Source: an uncultured Caryophanales bacterium
Lineage (GTDB): Bacteria > Bacillota_I > Bacilli_A > RFN20 > CAG-826
NCBI GenBank assembly: GCA_946630435.1
Contig: CAMOYS010000006.1
Coordinates: 1-34,441, forward strand
Length of the DNA: 34,441 nt
Reading direction: 5' to 3'
In this document: piece by piece, positions 7,352 through 14,281 of the stretch
Numbering within the stretch: position 1 is the first letter of the stretch
Layout of the letters: the number at the start of each line of letters is the position of its first letter
Notes under the pieces: generated by a model
What the model was told of the DNA's origin: nothing
Databases searched by the model: none
Seen by the model: the letters and a program-made list of their open reading frames with translations, nothing else
Program-made: the position numbers and the translations under genes

Positions 7352-7648
7352 TTATTTAACAGTTAAAATATTACCAAAACCAGTAACCTTAAAAACTTCC
7401 CTACAAACATTATTAAGATTATGTATTTCTAATTTCTTATCTTCTTTAGCAAGGCTTTTCTTTAATGCGAGAAGTAAACGAAGGCCCGCTGAAGAGATAT
7501 ATTCAGTTTCTTTCATATCGAAAATGACTAATTCTTCCTTAATGTCTTCTTCTTCAATTCTTTTATTTAATTCGATGGATGAAACGGTATCAAGGCGACC
7601 ATTAAATTCAATAATCATTTCGTTTCCATGTTTGATTCTAATTTCCAT
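7352..7648 (-). CDS. STAS-domain anti-sigma factor antagonist (RsbV/SpoIIAA-like)
   Basis: This 98-residue protein is a single STAS domain. The segment IFDMKETEYISSAGLRLLL contains the conserved serine (S52 or S53) that is phosphorylated in RsbV and SpoIIAA. In such systems the unphosphorylated antagonist binds the anti-sigma kinase. Here the kinase and the phosphatase that would act on it are fused in the next gene, 3 bp downstream. The start has a good ribosome site, TGGAGG, 7 nt before the ATG. The promoter and a 13-bp inverted repeat lie just upstream. Confidence 0.92.
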   Translation of the reverse strand: MEIRIKHGNEMIIEFNGRLDTVSSIELNKRIEEEDIKEELVIFDMKETEYISSAGLRLLLALKKSLAKEDKKLEIHNLNNVCREVFKVTGFGNILTVK

Positions 7649-7667
7649 AGCAACCTCCAGTAATAAT

Positions 7668-7734
7668 TATTAATGAAATTCTATACGATTAATCAACCAC
7701 TTTGAATATGTATATGTTCAAAATTTCATTAATA
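7668..7734. promoter_or_regulatory. STAS operon promoter with 13-bp inverted repeat
   Basis: On the minus strand TTCAAA (7701-7706) is 17 nt from TAGAAT (7678-7683). A perfect 13-bp inverted repeat, TATTAATGAAATT (7668-7680) and AATTTCATTAATA (7722-7734), brackets the promoter: one arm overlaps the -10 box, the other lies upstream of the -35 box. This layout suggests a regulator bound at two sites, possibly looping. Confidence 0.55.
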
Positions 7735-7784
7735 GAATAAGACAAATTGAGAAAAACCGTTACTTTTTTATAAATTTATTCGAA

Positions 7785-7809
7785 TTAAAAAGTCCCAAAG
7801 ACAGGACTT
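7785..7809 (-). terminator. Terminator of the channel gene
   Basis: On the minus strand AAGTCC / GGACTT pair around an 8-nt loop (7790-7795, 7804-7809), followed by TTTTTAATT. It lies 28 bp after the channel stop codon. Confidence 0.75.
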
Positions 7810-7836
7810 CTTATATGAAATTTGGATAAAAATGGA

Positions 7837-8775
7837 CTATTTATTATCAGAATCTTGATTATCTTTAGAATCAGGTTGTTCTTCAACTTTAGGTTTTTCT
7901 AATTTTCCATCTTCATTCTTGGTTTCGTTATAGTAGTTAACAATAACACTGGTGATAGACGCGACAACGATGATCCCATAAATTCCTAATATAACAGAAA
8001 GTATTCTACTAATTGGATCAGTTACGGTAATATCACCTAAACCAATAGTAGTAACAATCGCAAACGAATACCATAGGCCATCACCGATTGTTTTAACACT
8101 CTCTTCAGTAATCATGAAGAAGAATGAGAAAGAAACTATTAATAAAAATAAGCCATAAATAATTTCAAAGACATATGTCTTTCTAATAATTCTAAGTAAT
8201 CCACGTAATTGAATTTTAGAGAAAGCAAGACCTAAAACATCGGCAAAAGACACTAATAAAATTATTAATACTAAAAGAGTTAAAAAGGCGTAATTTGCTT
8301 CAGTTGGTACTGTAAGAATAATAGTAATCGCAAGAAGTGAGGCTAGACCGGCAAGTAGTACATTATAAACAATTCTAAAAGCACCTTTTCTTTCGAGAAT
8401 CAAACAAACACGATTAGCAACAATTGTTGCAAAATATAATACAGCGGCAATTGAATAAAAGACATAGTCGGTTTGATATATAGTCAAAACTAAGATGGCA
8501 ATTGCTAAATAAACAACTGCAAAAGAAATGTTCTTAATCGTAGCAATCTTATTTTTATCATCTACGAAATATGCTTTTAAAGCTAAAAGACCTTTCGAAA
8601 TTAACAAAAATACAAAGACGAGAAATAAATAAATCTTAGAAGTAAGAGGTGAAGTTGAAATAATAGCCTCATGAATTGATAATAACGAAAAGACTACAAC
8701 ACCTAAAATCGATAAACCATAGACGATATAATAGATGGTATCTGAATTCTCTTTAGTAATTTTAAACTTCGCCAT
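7837..8775 (-). CDS. Six-helix potassium-channel-like protein
   Basis: About six membrane helices are visible, the first near residue 16 and the last near 260-285. Between the last two lies a pore helix and a filter, T243-I-G-L-G-D248, in the context SFAIVTTIGLGDIT. Most K+ channels have GYGD; the GLGD form occurs in some two-pore K+ channels, so K+ conduction remains likely. No voltage-sensor arginine ladder is obvious, and the C-terminal tail is short, acidic and lacks a TrkA-N domain. A TATAAT box (8789-8794) ends 13 nt before the ATG and no ribosome site is visible. It is transcribed alone between two terminators. Confidence 0.82.
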   Translation of the reverse strand: MAKFKITKENSDTIYYIVYGLSILGVVVFSLLSIHEAIISTSPLTSKIYLFLVFVFLLISKGLLALKAYFVDDKNKIATIKNISFAVVYLAIAILVLTIYQTDYVFYSIAAVLYFATIVANRVCLILERKGAFRIVYNVLLAGLASLLAITIILTVPTEANYAFLTLLVLIILLVSFADVLGLAFSKIQLRGLLRIIRKTYVFEIIYGLFLLIVSFSFFFMITEESVKTIGDGLWYSFAIVTTIGLGDITVTDPISRILSVILGIYGIIVVASITSVIVNYYNETKNEDGKLEKPKVEEQPDSKDNQDSDNK

Positions 8776-8856
8776 AATTCTTTTATTTATTATAAATTTA
8801 TAAAATTAATGTTTGTATAGTTTTGTTTTAAATTCATCTAGCAAAGAAGGTTTAAA

Positions 8857-8873
8857 TGGGAAAAATATTCCCA
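8857..8873. other. Short inverted repeat upstream of the channel gene
   Basis: TGGGAA and TTCCCA flank AAATA (8857-8873). It lies about 80 bp upstream of the channel start, between that gene's promoter region and the terminator of the gene before it. It could be an operator half-site pair; no function is assigned. Confidence 0.25.
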
Positions 8874-8924
8874 AATAGCGGACTTCCTACCTATTTATTA
8901 TTATTTATTCATTATTAATTAAAT

Positions 8925-8950
8925 AAAAAAGGATCCGATATCTCGGACCC
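8925..8950 (-). terminator. Terminator of the two-helix membrane protein gene
   Basis: On the minus strand GGGTCCGA (8950-8943) pairs with TCGGATCC (8938-8931) with one G-T pair around loop GATA, followed by six T residues. Confidence 0.85.
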
Positions 8951-8968
8951 ATCTTTATAAGGTGAATA

Positions 8969-9415
8969 CTATTCTTCAGGTTTTGTTTCAGGAGCTTTTT
9001 CTTCTGCTGGAACTTCTTCTTTGCTAGGAGCAGGTTCAACAGGTTGAGACTCAACTTCAACAGTTTGAACGGCTGGTTTAATTTCCATTTCATTCAATGC
9101 GGATGAATTAGCAAGTCTTTGTTGACGACGAAGTGTCTTTTCAACTTCACGATCACTACTTTTAGCAAAGACGAGAAGATCAATAGTAGCAATAATAGCA
9201 GCTGCTGCTAAAACAATAACACCCCAAGTTCTGAAATCTAAGACAATATTCTTTTCAGCTTGTTTAATGAAGTTATCTTCTAAACTACCTGGAAGGTGAT
9301 GTCCAACGATTCCGAAGACTAAAGATGTTAAAGCTAAAAGTGCTAATACACCAGCAACGATGTACCAAACTAGTTCTTTACCTTTAATTTCTCTTTTTGT
9401 AGCTTCTTTTTTCAT
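8969..9415 (-). CDS. Two-helix membrane protein with acidic proline-rich tail
   Basis: I do not recognise a family. The 148-residue protein has a basic N-terminus, a membrane helix at about 14-36, a loop of about 25 residues, a second helix at about 62-84, then a cytoplasmic tail rich in Glu, Pro and Ala from about residue 105 to the end. The tail looks disordered. No ribosome site is seen before the ATG. It follows the unrecognised helical protein on the same strand by 47 bp, and may share its transcript, ending at the hairpin 8925-8950. Confidence 0.7.
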   Translation of the reverse strand: MKKEATKREIKGKELVWYIVAGVLALLALTSLVFGIVGHHLPGSLEDNFIKQAEKNIVLDFRTWGVIVLAAAAIIATIDLLVFAKSSDREVEKTLRRQQRLANSSALNEMEIKPAVQTVEVESQPVEPAPSKEEVPAEEKAPETKPEE

Positions 9416-9462
9416 AACTTTAAAATCTTACTACTATTTATATTGCCTTGCAATTTTCTTTT

Positions 9463-10320
9463 TTAAGCTTGAGGAGCTTGGTTAGCTTGCATTTCTCTAA
9501 TTGCTTCGTTGAAATCCGCTAAGAATTTGTCATAAACAGGTTTCCAAGCAAGTTCCCATTTTTGGGTTTTTTCACGAGCAAGCTTCTTCACATCAGTAAA
9601 GATAACACCAAAGTTCTTGCCTTCTGGTAAATCTCTACGACCACTAGTCATTTCGATTAAAGCAAAGAGTGGATCAATTAATTCATAGTAATCAGTAGAT
9701 GTGACTGGAGAATTTTGTCTTTCAAAGTTGAATTGGTTAACACAGCGGCCAATATCGTTTTGAATGAAGTTAGATTGAGGAGTGGTTGCACCTTTGGCTT
9801 CTTGACGAGCTTTGTTATATTCTGCAAATAAATGATCAAATTCATCTAAAAGAAGCATATTAACTAAACCACGATAGAAGTTTTCGGTTTTAGCAATAAC
9901 GTCATCAAGCTTATCAGCTTCATAAGCATTTTCTTTCTTAGCAGCGTTAACGTGAGCAACGATGATGTGACGAATTTCTTCATAAACTGGAAGAACGAGT
10001 TCGAAAACTGCTAAATGTTGAGCATGGTCAACACGTAATTCAGTATTATCACCTGCAACACGAACAATGGTAGATTCTGGTGAATATACGCCATCGATTA
10101 ACTCATTAATCTTAGCTAAGAGTTTTTCACCAGCTTCACCAGAATTGTCTAAGCAATTTTTAAGTGGAGTGTTTTGTGTGATTTCATTTTTGATGATTTC
10201 TTTACGAGCTTCATAAGCGCGAACTTCGTATTTATCTTTTCTCATGGTGTATTCAAGAGTGTTTAAGATAACGACGTTGTAGCGAATAAAACTAGAAATC
10301 GCTGTTGTGTAATTATTCAT
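9463..10320 (-). CDS. Unrecognised soluble helical protein
   Basis: I do not recognise this 285-residue protein. It has no signal peptide or membrane helix, appears almost wholly alpha-helical and is rich in charged residues, with recurring segments such as FELVLPVYEEIRHIIVAHV and NFYRGLVNMLLLDEFDHLF. The start ATG has a good ribosome site, AAAGGAAG, about 10 nt upstream. It begins 5 bp after the stop of the Cof-type HAD gene, so the two are co-transcribed. The codon use looks native and the ORF is intact, so it is a real gene. A helical adaptor or scaffold is possible but unsupported. Confidence 0.75.
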   Translation of the reverse strand: MNNYTTAISSFIRYNVVILNTLEYTMRKDKYEVRAYEARKEIIKNEITQNTPLKNCLDNSGEAGEKLLAKINELIDGVYSPESTIVRVAGDNTELRVDHAQHLAVFELVLPVYEEIRHIIVAHVNAAKKENAYEADKLDDVIAKTENFYRGLVNMLLLDEFDHLFAEYNKARQEAKGATTPQSNFIQNDIGRCVNQFNFERQNSPVTSTDYYELIDPLFALIEMTSGRRDLPEGKNFGVIFTDVKKLAREKTQKWELAWKPVYDKFLADFNEAIREMQANQAPQA

Positions 10321-10325
10321 TCTAA

Positions 10326-11165
10326 TTACTTCCTTTCAATAAATTTCTCGAGATCCCAGAAATTTTCGATGATGTTTTTGGCATACTTCGAGACCGATAG
10401 TGGTGCCTGAGCCATACAGAAACTGTTCTCGTAGAATTCGTTAAACATTGATATATCATTGCCAGAATCACCCACGACAATGATATCTTCGGGGTTTATC
10501 TTATGATAATTTAAGTAATATTTCAAGCCTTCAGCTTTAGAACACCCAACTGGAGAGAGTTCAATCATCTCTTTAGACCAGCTAGCTTCGACTTTATCAC
10601 TATACTTTTCACGGATAACTTTATTGGCCTCTGATGCTTTGTTACAGCCATCTTCACCAATTCCAAACATAAGCATAGCTTTATAAACGTGACCATTATT
10701 TAAAGCGTTATAGAATTTCTTATTTTTTAAATGGAATCTTTCACGATAAGCACCTTGAGATAAATACCAGAATTGATATCCAATTGTATAGAAGAGTGAA
10801 TCAAAAGATTTGGTGCAGATATAATTGTCATCATCCGCCATAACAAGAAATCCTCTAACAGTGAATTCTTTTCTTAATTGCTCAATTATTTCAGTTAAAA
10901 TTCCAGGTTCAAAACAAGTACTTTTAATTAATTCATTATTCGAAACAATATAAGAAGAATTACAGCCAATGATATCAACATCGCGTTTAATTTTCTTAAC
11001 GACTCTATTGCAATAACGACGGTTACGGCCTGAAACAAGAACTAATCTATTACCATCATCAATAAATTTTCTTAAGAAAGCTAATGATTGAGGATTAATC
11101 ATTCTAAATTTATGTTTTGGATAAAATAAAGTTCCGTCTAGATCAGTTGCTAATACTTTTTTCAT
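10326..11165 (-). CDS. Cof-type HAD-superfamily phosphatase
   Basis: A sugar-phosphate-type phosphatase of the HAD superfamily, Cof subfamily. DLDGTLF (residues 7-13) is motif I with the nucleophilic aspartate; LVSGRN is motif II; GDSGNDISMF is the metal-binding motif IV. The cap insertion between motifs II and III fits the C2B type. The length of 279 is usual. Substrates of this group cannot be told from sequence. A TATAAT box (11173-11178) ends 7 nt before the ATG, so the mRNA may be leaderless; GAGG 3 nt before the ATG is too close for a normal ribosome site. The unrecognised 285-residue protein follows. Confidence 0.88.
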   Translation of the reverse strand: MKKVLATDLDGTLFYPKHKFRMINPQSLAFLRKFIDDGNRLVLVSGRNRRYCNRVVKKIKRDVDIIGCNSSYIVSNNELIKSTCFEPGILTEIIEQLRKEFTVRGFLVMADDDNYICTKSFDSLFYTIGYQFWYLSQGAYRERFHLKNKKFYNALNNGHVYKAMLMFGIGEDGCNKASEANKVIREKYSDKVEASWSKEMIELSPVGCSKAEGLKYYLNYHKINPEDIIVVGDSGNDISMFNEFYENSFCMAQAPLSVSKYAKNIIENFWDLEKFIERK

Positions 11166-11213
11166 TGCCTCTATTATATAGATTTTTCAAAATAACAAAA
11201 CAAAAATGTAATT

Positions 11214-11248
11214 AAAAAATCCCAAGATTTCGTCAATCCTGGGATTTT
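11214..11248 (-). terminator. Terminator of hpf
   Basis: AAAATCCCA (11216-11224) pairs with TGGGATTTT (11240-11248). On the minus strand it is followed by a T-run. It lies 20 bp after the hpf stop. Confidence 0.85.
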
Positions 11249-11267
11249 AATAAGTTTTGCTAGCAAA

Positions 11268-11825
11268 TTATGCTAATTCATTCTCCGCTTGGATAATACC
11301 ATAACCGCCATCTTCACGAGTGTAAACAACGGTAACTTTATTATCTTCTTCGTCTAAATAAAGGAAGAATGGGTGACCAAGAGCTTCCATACGAACGATA
11401 GCTTCGTCGATACTCATTGGTTCAAGGTCGACATTTTTAACTCTGACGACTTCTTCGTCTTCTTCTTTTTCATCTGGATAAACTTCAATATTTTCAAAAG
11501 CGATGGCTTTACCTAAGCTAAGCTTATCGCCACGGGAGCGATCCATTCTAGTTTTAAGTTTACGCATTTGACCTTCAAGCTTATCAAGAGCAAGATCAAC
11601 ACCAGCGTATAAATCAGGATTTTTGACTTCAGCACGTAAGTCCATAAATGGAGTGAAGATGGTAATCTCTACCTTGGATCCGTTTTTATAGGATCTTACA
11701 ACAACTCTGCATGAAACATCTTCATTGATAACTAAATATTTATCCATCTTTTTGAGCTTCTTCTCAATATTGGCACGGATAGCATCAGTTACTTCGATGT
11801 TTTTTCCAATAATTTGGGTTTTCAT
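11268..11825 (-). CDS. hpf: Ribosome hibernation promoting factor, long form
   Basis: The product binds the small ribosomal subunit and drives formation of inactive 100S ribosome dimers in stationary phase. The N-terminal domain (about 1-100) starts MKTQIIGKNIEVTDAIR and contains the repeated basic helices of the HPF/YfiA fold. The C-terminal domain (about 125-185), with PMSIDEAIVRMEALGHPFFLY, is the dimerising part of the long form found in Bacilli. The start is the ATG after AAAGGAGC (8-nt spacing), giving 185 residues; an upstream in-frame ATG at 11882 has no ribosome site and is not conserved in the family. Confidence 0.95.
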   Translation of the reverse strand: MKTQIIGKNIEVTDAIRANIEKKLKKMDKYLVINEDVSCRVVVRSYKNGSKVEITIFTPFMDLRAEVKNPDLYAGVDLALDKLEGQMRKLKTRMDRSRGDKLSLGKAIAFENIEVYPDEKEEDEEVVRVKNVDLEPMSIDEAIVRMEALGHPFFLYLDEEDNKVTVVYTREDGGYGIIQAENELA

Positions 11826-11887
11826 ATTTATGCTCCTTTCCAAATTACCCGATGGGGTTTTCTTAATTCTATTATCGCACAATGTAA

Positions 11888-11906
11888 AGAAAAAACCTAT
11901 TAGGTT
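11888..11906 (-). terminator. Probable terminator of metK
   Basis: AACCT (11894-11898) and AGGTT (11902-11906) flank ATT; on the minus strand TTTTTTCTTT follows. The stem is only 5 bp, so this is a moderate call. It lies between metK and hpf. Confidence 0.5.
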
Positions 11907-11938
11907 GATAATAATTTTCCCAAACAGGTTAGTTCTTA

Positions 11939-13108
11939 CTATTTATTTAATAAATTTTTGATAATTTCAACTTTATCAAGCTTTTCCCAAGGGAGGTCTA
12001 AATCAGGTCTTCCCATATGTCCGTACGCCGCTAAATCTTTGTAATTAAAGGTTGGTTTACGAAGGGAGAAATTCCTAATAATCATGCCAGGTCTACAATC
12101 GAAGACTTTATTAACTACATCAAGGATTTCTTTGTCACTATATTTAGATGTTCCAAATGTAGATAAGCCAATTGAGACAGGTTCTGGTCTACCGATAGCA
12201 TACGCTAATTGAATTTCAAGTCTATCAGCAGCGCCTGCAGCGACTAAATTCTTAGCCATATATCGAGCCATATATGCTGCACTTCTATCAACCTTAGTTG
12301 GATCTTTTCCACTAAAAGCACCACCACCATGACGAGAGGCGCCACCATAGGTGTCGACAATAATTTTTCTACCAGTTAAACCAGCATCAGAGGCAGGTCC
12401 ACCGATAACAAATAAACCAGTTGGATTAATTAAAATCTCAAAATCTGGGTTAAGACCAAATGATTCAACAACTGGAATCATAATTTCATTTTTAATGTAT
12501 TCCTTAAACTCTTTTTCGTTAAAATCTGGATCATGAGAAATAGACATTAAGACTGTTTTAATACGGACATTTTTAGGGTCAGTATAATCGACTGTAACCT
12601 GAGATTTCATGTCAGGTCTAGCCCATCTAAATTTGCCGTCTTTTCTTAATTTGGTGGCAGTTCTTACTAGTTTATGAGCGATTACAATCGCTAATGGCAT
12701 ATATCCTTCAGATTCATTTGAAGCATAGCCAAACATGATACCTTGGTCCCCTGCTCCTATGTCTTCTTCTTTTCTTGCGTCAACCCCTAAAGCGATATCT
12801 CTAGATTGAGGTTTAATCTTTACATCAATCTTTACTGTTTTATCAGAAAAACCAATATCAGGATTTGTGTAACCGATGTCTCTGATAACATCTTTAACAA
12901 TCTTTTCAAAATCAATCTTCGCGTTACTTGTGATTTCTCCCCCAATTAAAACATAATCGGTTGTACAGAAAACTTCGCAAGCCACTCTTGAATTTGGATC
13001 TTGCTTTAAACAATTATCTAAAACTGCATCAGAGATTTGATCACAGACCTTATCTGGATGTCCTTCTGAGACAGATTCACTAGTGAATAAGTTTTGATAT
13101 TTTGCCAT
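11939..13108 (-). CDS. metK: S-adenosylmethionine synthetase
   Basis: The enzyme makes S-adenosylmethionine from methionine and ATP in the cytoplasm, as a tetramer in known cases. GHPDKVCDQISDAVLD (residues 17-32) is the N-terminal ATP and methionine site, GAGDQGIMFGYA is the first PROSITE signature and GGGAFSGKDPTKVDRSAAY holds the second. The length of 389 is normal. AGGAGG precedes the ATG by 9 nt. The leader carries a SAM-I-clan riboswitch with terminator, so the gene should be switched off when its product is abundant. Confidence 0.98.
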   Translation of the reverse strand: MAKYQNLFTSESVSEGHPDKVCDQISDAVLDNCLKQDPNSRVACEVFCTTDYVLIGGEITSNAKIDFEKIVKDVIRDIGYTNPDIGFSDKTVKIDVKIKPQSRDIALGVDARKEEDIGAGDQGIMFGYASNESEGYMPLAIVIAHKLVRTATKLRKDGKFRWARPDMKSQVTVDYTDPKNVRIKTVLMSISHDPDFNEKEFKEYIKNEIMIPVVESFGLNPDFEILINPTGLFVIGGPASDAGLTGRKIIVDTYGGASRHGGGAFSGKDPTKVDRSAAYMARYMAKNLVAAGAADRLEIQLAYAIGRPEPVSIGLSTFGTSKYSDKEILDVVNKVFDCRPGMIIRNFSLRKPTFNYKDLAAYGHMGRPDLDLPWEKLDKVEIIKNLLNK

Positions 13109-13130
13109 TTTGATAACCTCCTAAATAAAC

Positions 13131-13283
13131 AAAAGGGCTCCCACTAGGTGGAAAGCCCTTCACAGGTCAGTTTCCTTCGCTTTATCGTTCGGATAGTGGG
13201 TATCCGCTTGGGAAGAGCACTTACTTACTTCTAAGAGTTGCTACCGCGATTTTTCATCCCTCTTATCACGGTTCTTGATAAAA
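13131..13283 (-). ncRNA. SAM-I-clan riboswitch with intrinsic terminator, metK leader
   Basis: Read on the minus strand: P1 pairs TTTATC (13282-13277) with GATAAA (13186-13181) and is followed by the conserved AAGA. P2 is ACCGTGAT / ATCGCGGT, enclosing GAGGGATGAAA; its GGGA can pair with TCCC downstream as a pseudoknot. GCAAC starts P3 (ACT-CTTA / TAAG-AGT), then GTGCTC and TTCCC match the GGTGC and TTCC core of SAM-I. P4 is CGGATA / TATCCG. A terminator follows, AAGGGCT and CCAC pairing with GTGG and AGCCCTT (13133-13160), then TTTTGTTTATTT and the metK ribosome site. P2 lacks an obvious kink-turn, so it may be a SAM-I/IV variant. SAM binding should favour termination. Confidence 0.8.
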
Positions 13284-13291
13284 CTGCAGTT

Positions 13292-13320
13292 ATTATAAAT
13301 AAAATATTAGGGATTCGCAA
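13292..13320 (-). promoter_or_regulatory. metK promoter
   Basis: On the minus strand TTGCGA (13315-13320) is 17 nt from TATAAT (13292-13297). The transcript would start within about 10 nt of the riboswitch P1 stem. Confidence 0.75.
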
Positions 13321-13325
13321 CAGAT

Positions 13326-13577
13326 TTAATTAGCTTTTAAACCTTTAGCTAATTGGTCTGGGCATGATGTAGTTTTGGTTCTACTTCCACGACATTCGAT
13401 GCCTTCAAGTCTTTTAATAGCTTCTTCAACTGGCATACCTACTAATAAACGAGATAATCCAGTTGTGTTACCTTGACAGCCACCAACGATTTCAACGTTT
13501 GTAATAATACCGTTTTCGGTAGTTACATACATCTTACGGGAGCAGACGTTTTGTGGGGTAATTTCAATAACAGGCAT
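13326..13577 (-). CDS. TSCPD-domain protein (TIGR03905-like)
   Basis: An 83-residue protein of the TSCPD family, named for its C-terminal TSCPDQLAKGL motif. Cysteines at about 12, 34, 62 and 72 (VCSRKM, GGCQGN, ECRGS, TSCPD) could hold a metal or iron-sulfur site, as the related domain in some ribonucleotide reductases is thought to do. Its function is not established. Its ATG overlaps the pduL stop by one base (TAATG), so translation is coupled. The next gene downstream, metK, has its own promoter. Confidence 0.88.
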   Translation of the reverse strand: MPVIEITPQNVCSRKMYVTTENGIITNVEIVGGCQGNTTGLSRLLVGMPVEEAIKRLEGIECRGSRTKTTSCPDQLAKGLKAN

Positions 13578-14173
13578 TATTTAACAATTTCCCCATATAC
13601 TTCGCCGAATGCACTAGCAGCGTTACATTCGTCAGTATCAATATGCATGGCTAATGCAAATTTTGGTGAAACACGGATAACTGTGTCATCAAAGATAGTC
13701 TTTCTACCTTTACCAGTATCCACTAAAACGGAAACGATTTGTCCATTTTCAACACCGAATTCTTTAGCATCTTCTGGTGTCATGTGAATGTGACGTTTAG
13801 CAACGATAACACCTTCTTCAATATCAACTTCACCAGCTGGACCTTTTAATGTACATTTAGCGGAACCAGCAATATCACCAGATTCTCTAACTGGAGCAGA
13901 GATGCCTAATTGTCTAGCATCAGTAAATGAAACTTCAACTTGGTTAGCGTTTCTAACTGGACCAAGAATTGAGAATTTTAAACTTGGACGTGGGCCATTT
14001 GGATCTTTAGCGTTATAGCCAATGACGTCAATTCTATCTGTGGAAGCAAATTGGCCAGGTTGAGAAAGCATCTTACGAACTTCTAGTTCATGGCCTTTAC
14101 CAAATAATACTTCTAATGTTTCTTGTGTAACGTGTACGTGTCTTGCGCTTGTTTCTACAATAATCTTTTTCAT
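13577..14173 (-). CDS. pduL: PduL-type phosphotransacylase
   Basis: PduL enzymes swap CoA and phosphate on acyl groups, as in acetyl-CoA to acetyl phosphate. The two zinc-binding histidine motifs are visible, SARHVHVT (residues 8-15) and AKRHIHMTPEDA (about 127-138), plus MHIDTDECNAA near the C-terminus. The start is the ATG after AAAGGAG, giving 198 residues; the longer frame to 14209 lacks a ribosome site. Without an N-terminal extension, no microcompartment-targeting peptide is present. No microcompartment shell gene lies in the window. It probably serves as the housekeeping phosphotransacetylase for acetate formation, paired with an acetate kinase encoded elsewhere. Confidence 0.92.
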   Translation of the reverse strand: MKKIIVETSARHVHVTQETLEVLFGKGHELEVRKMLSQPGQFASTDRIDVIGYNAKDPNGPRPSLKFSILGPVRNANQVEVSFTDARQLGISAPVRESGDIAGSAKCTLKGPAGEVDIEEGVIVAKRHIHMTPEDAKEFGVENGQIVSVLVDTGKGRKTIFDDTVIRVSPKFALAMHIDTDECNAASAFGEVYGEIVK

Positions 14174-14244
14174 ACGATTCTCCTTTATTGCACGAGAGTA
14201 TTTTAACACTAAATTAATATAATTAATATTTATTTTATTTTTCT

Positions 14245-14272
14245 TTGCTTTATATAAATAACATTGTAAAAT
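14245..14272 (+). promoter_or_regulatory. mgtE promoter, near-leaderless
   Basis: TTGCTT (14245-14250) is 16 nt from TAAAAT (14267-14272). Nine nt (TAAGCCGAT) separate the -10 box from the ATG, and no ribosome site is present. The TATAAA at 14253-14258 is an alternative -10 giving a leader of about 17 nt. Confidence 0.5.
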
Positions 14273-14281
14273 TAAGCCGAT

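Noticed and set aside
8905-9093. Minus-strand 62-residue ORF overlapping the two-helix membrane protein
   Set aside because: It is out of frame with the longer gene, crosses its terminator, and is a low-complexity Leu-Lys translation of AT-rich DNA.
13225-13275. T-box riboswitch on the plus strand (CTACCGCGAT)
   Set aside because: The UGG that pairs with the tRNA end is missing and no plus-strand gene follows; the match is the complement of the SAM riboswitch core.
13473-13787. Plus-strand ORF opposite pduL
   Set aside because: It is antisense to two well-supported overlapping genes and has no ribosome site.
14210-14281. Mg2+ (M-box) riboswitch before mgtE
   Set aside because: Only 72 bp separate pduL and mgtE, too short for an M-box, and the likely start site is next to the ATG.
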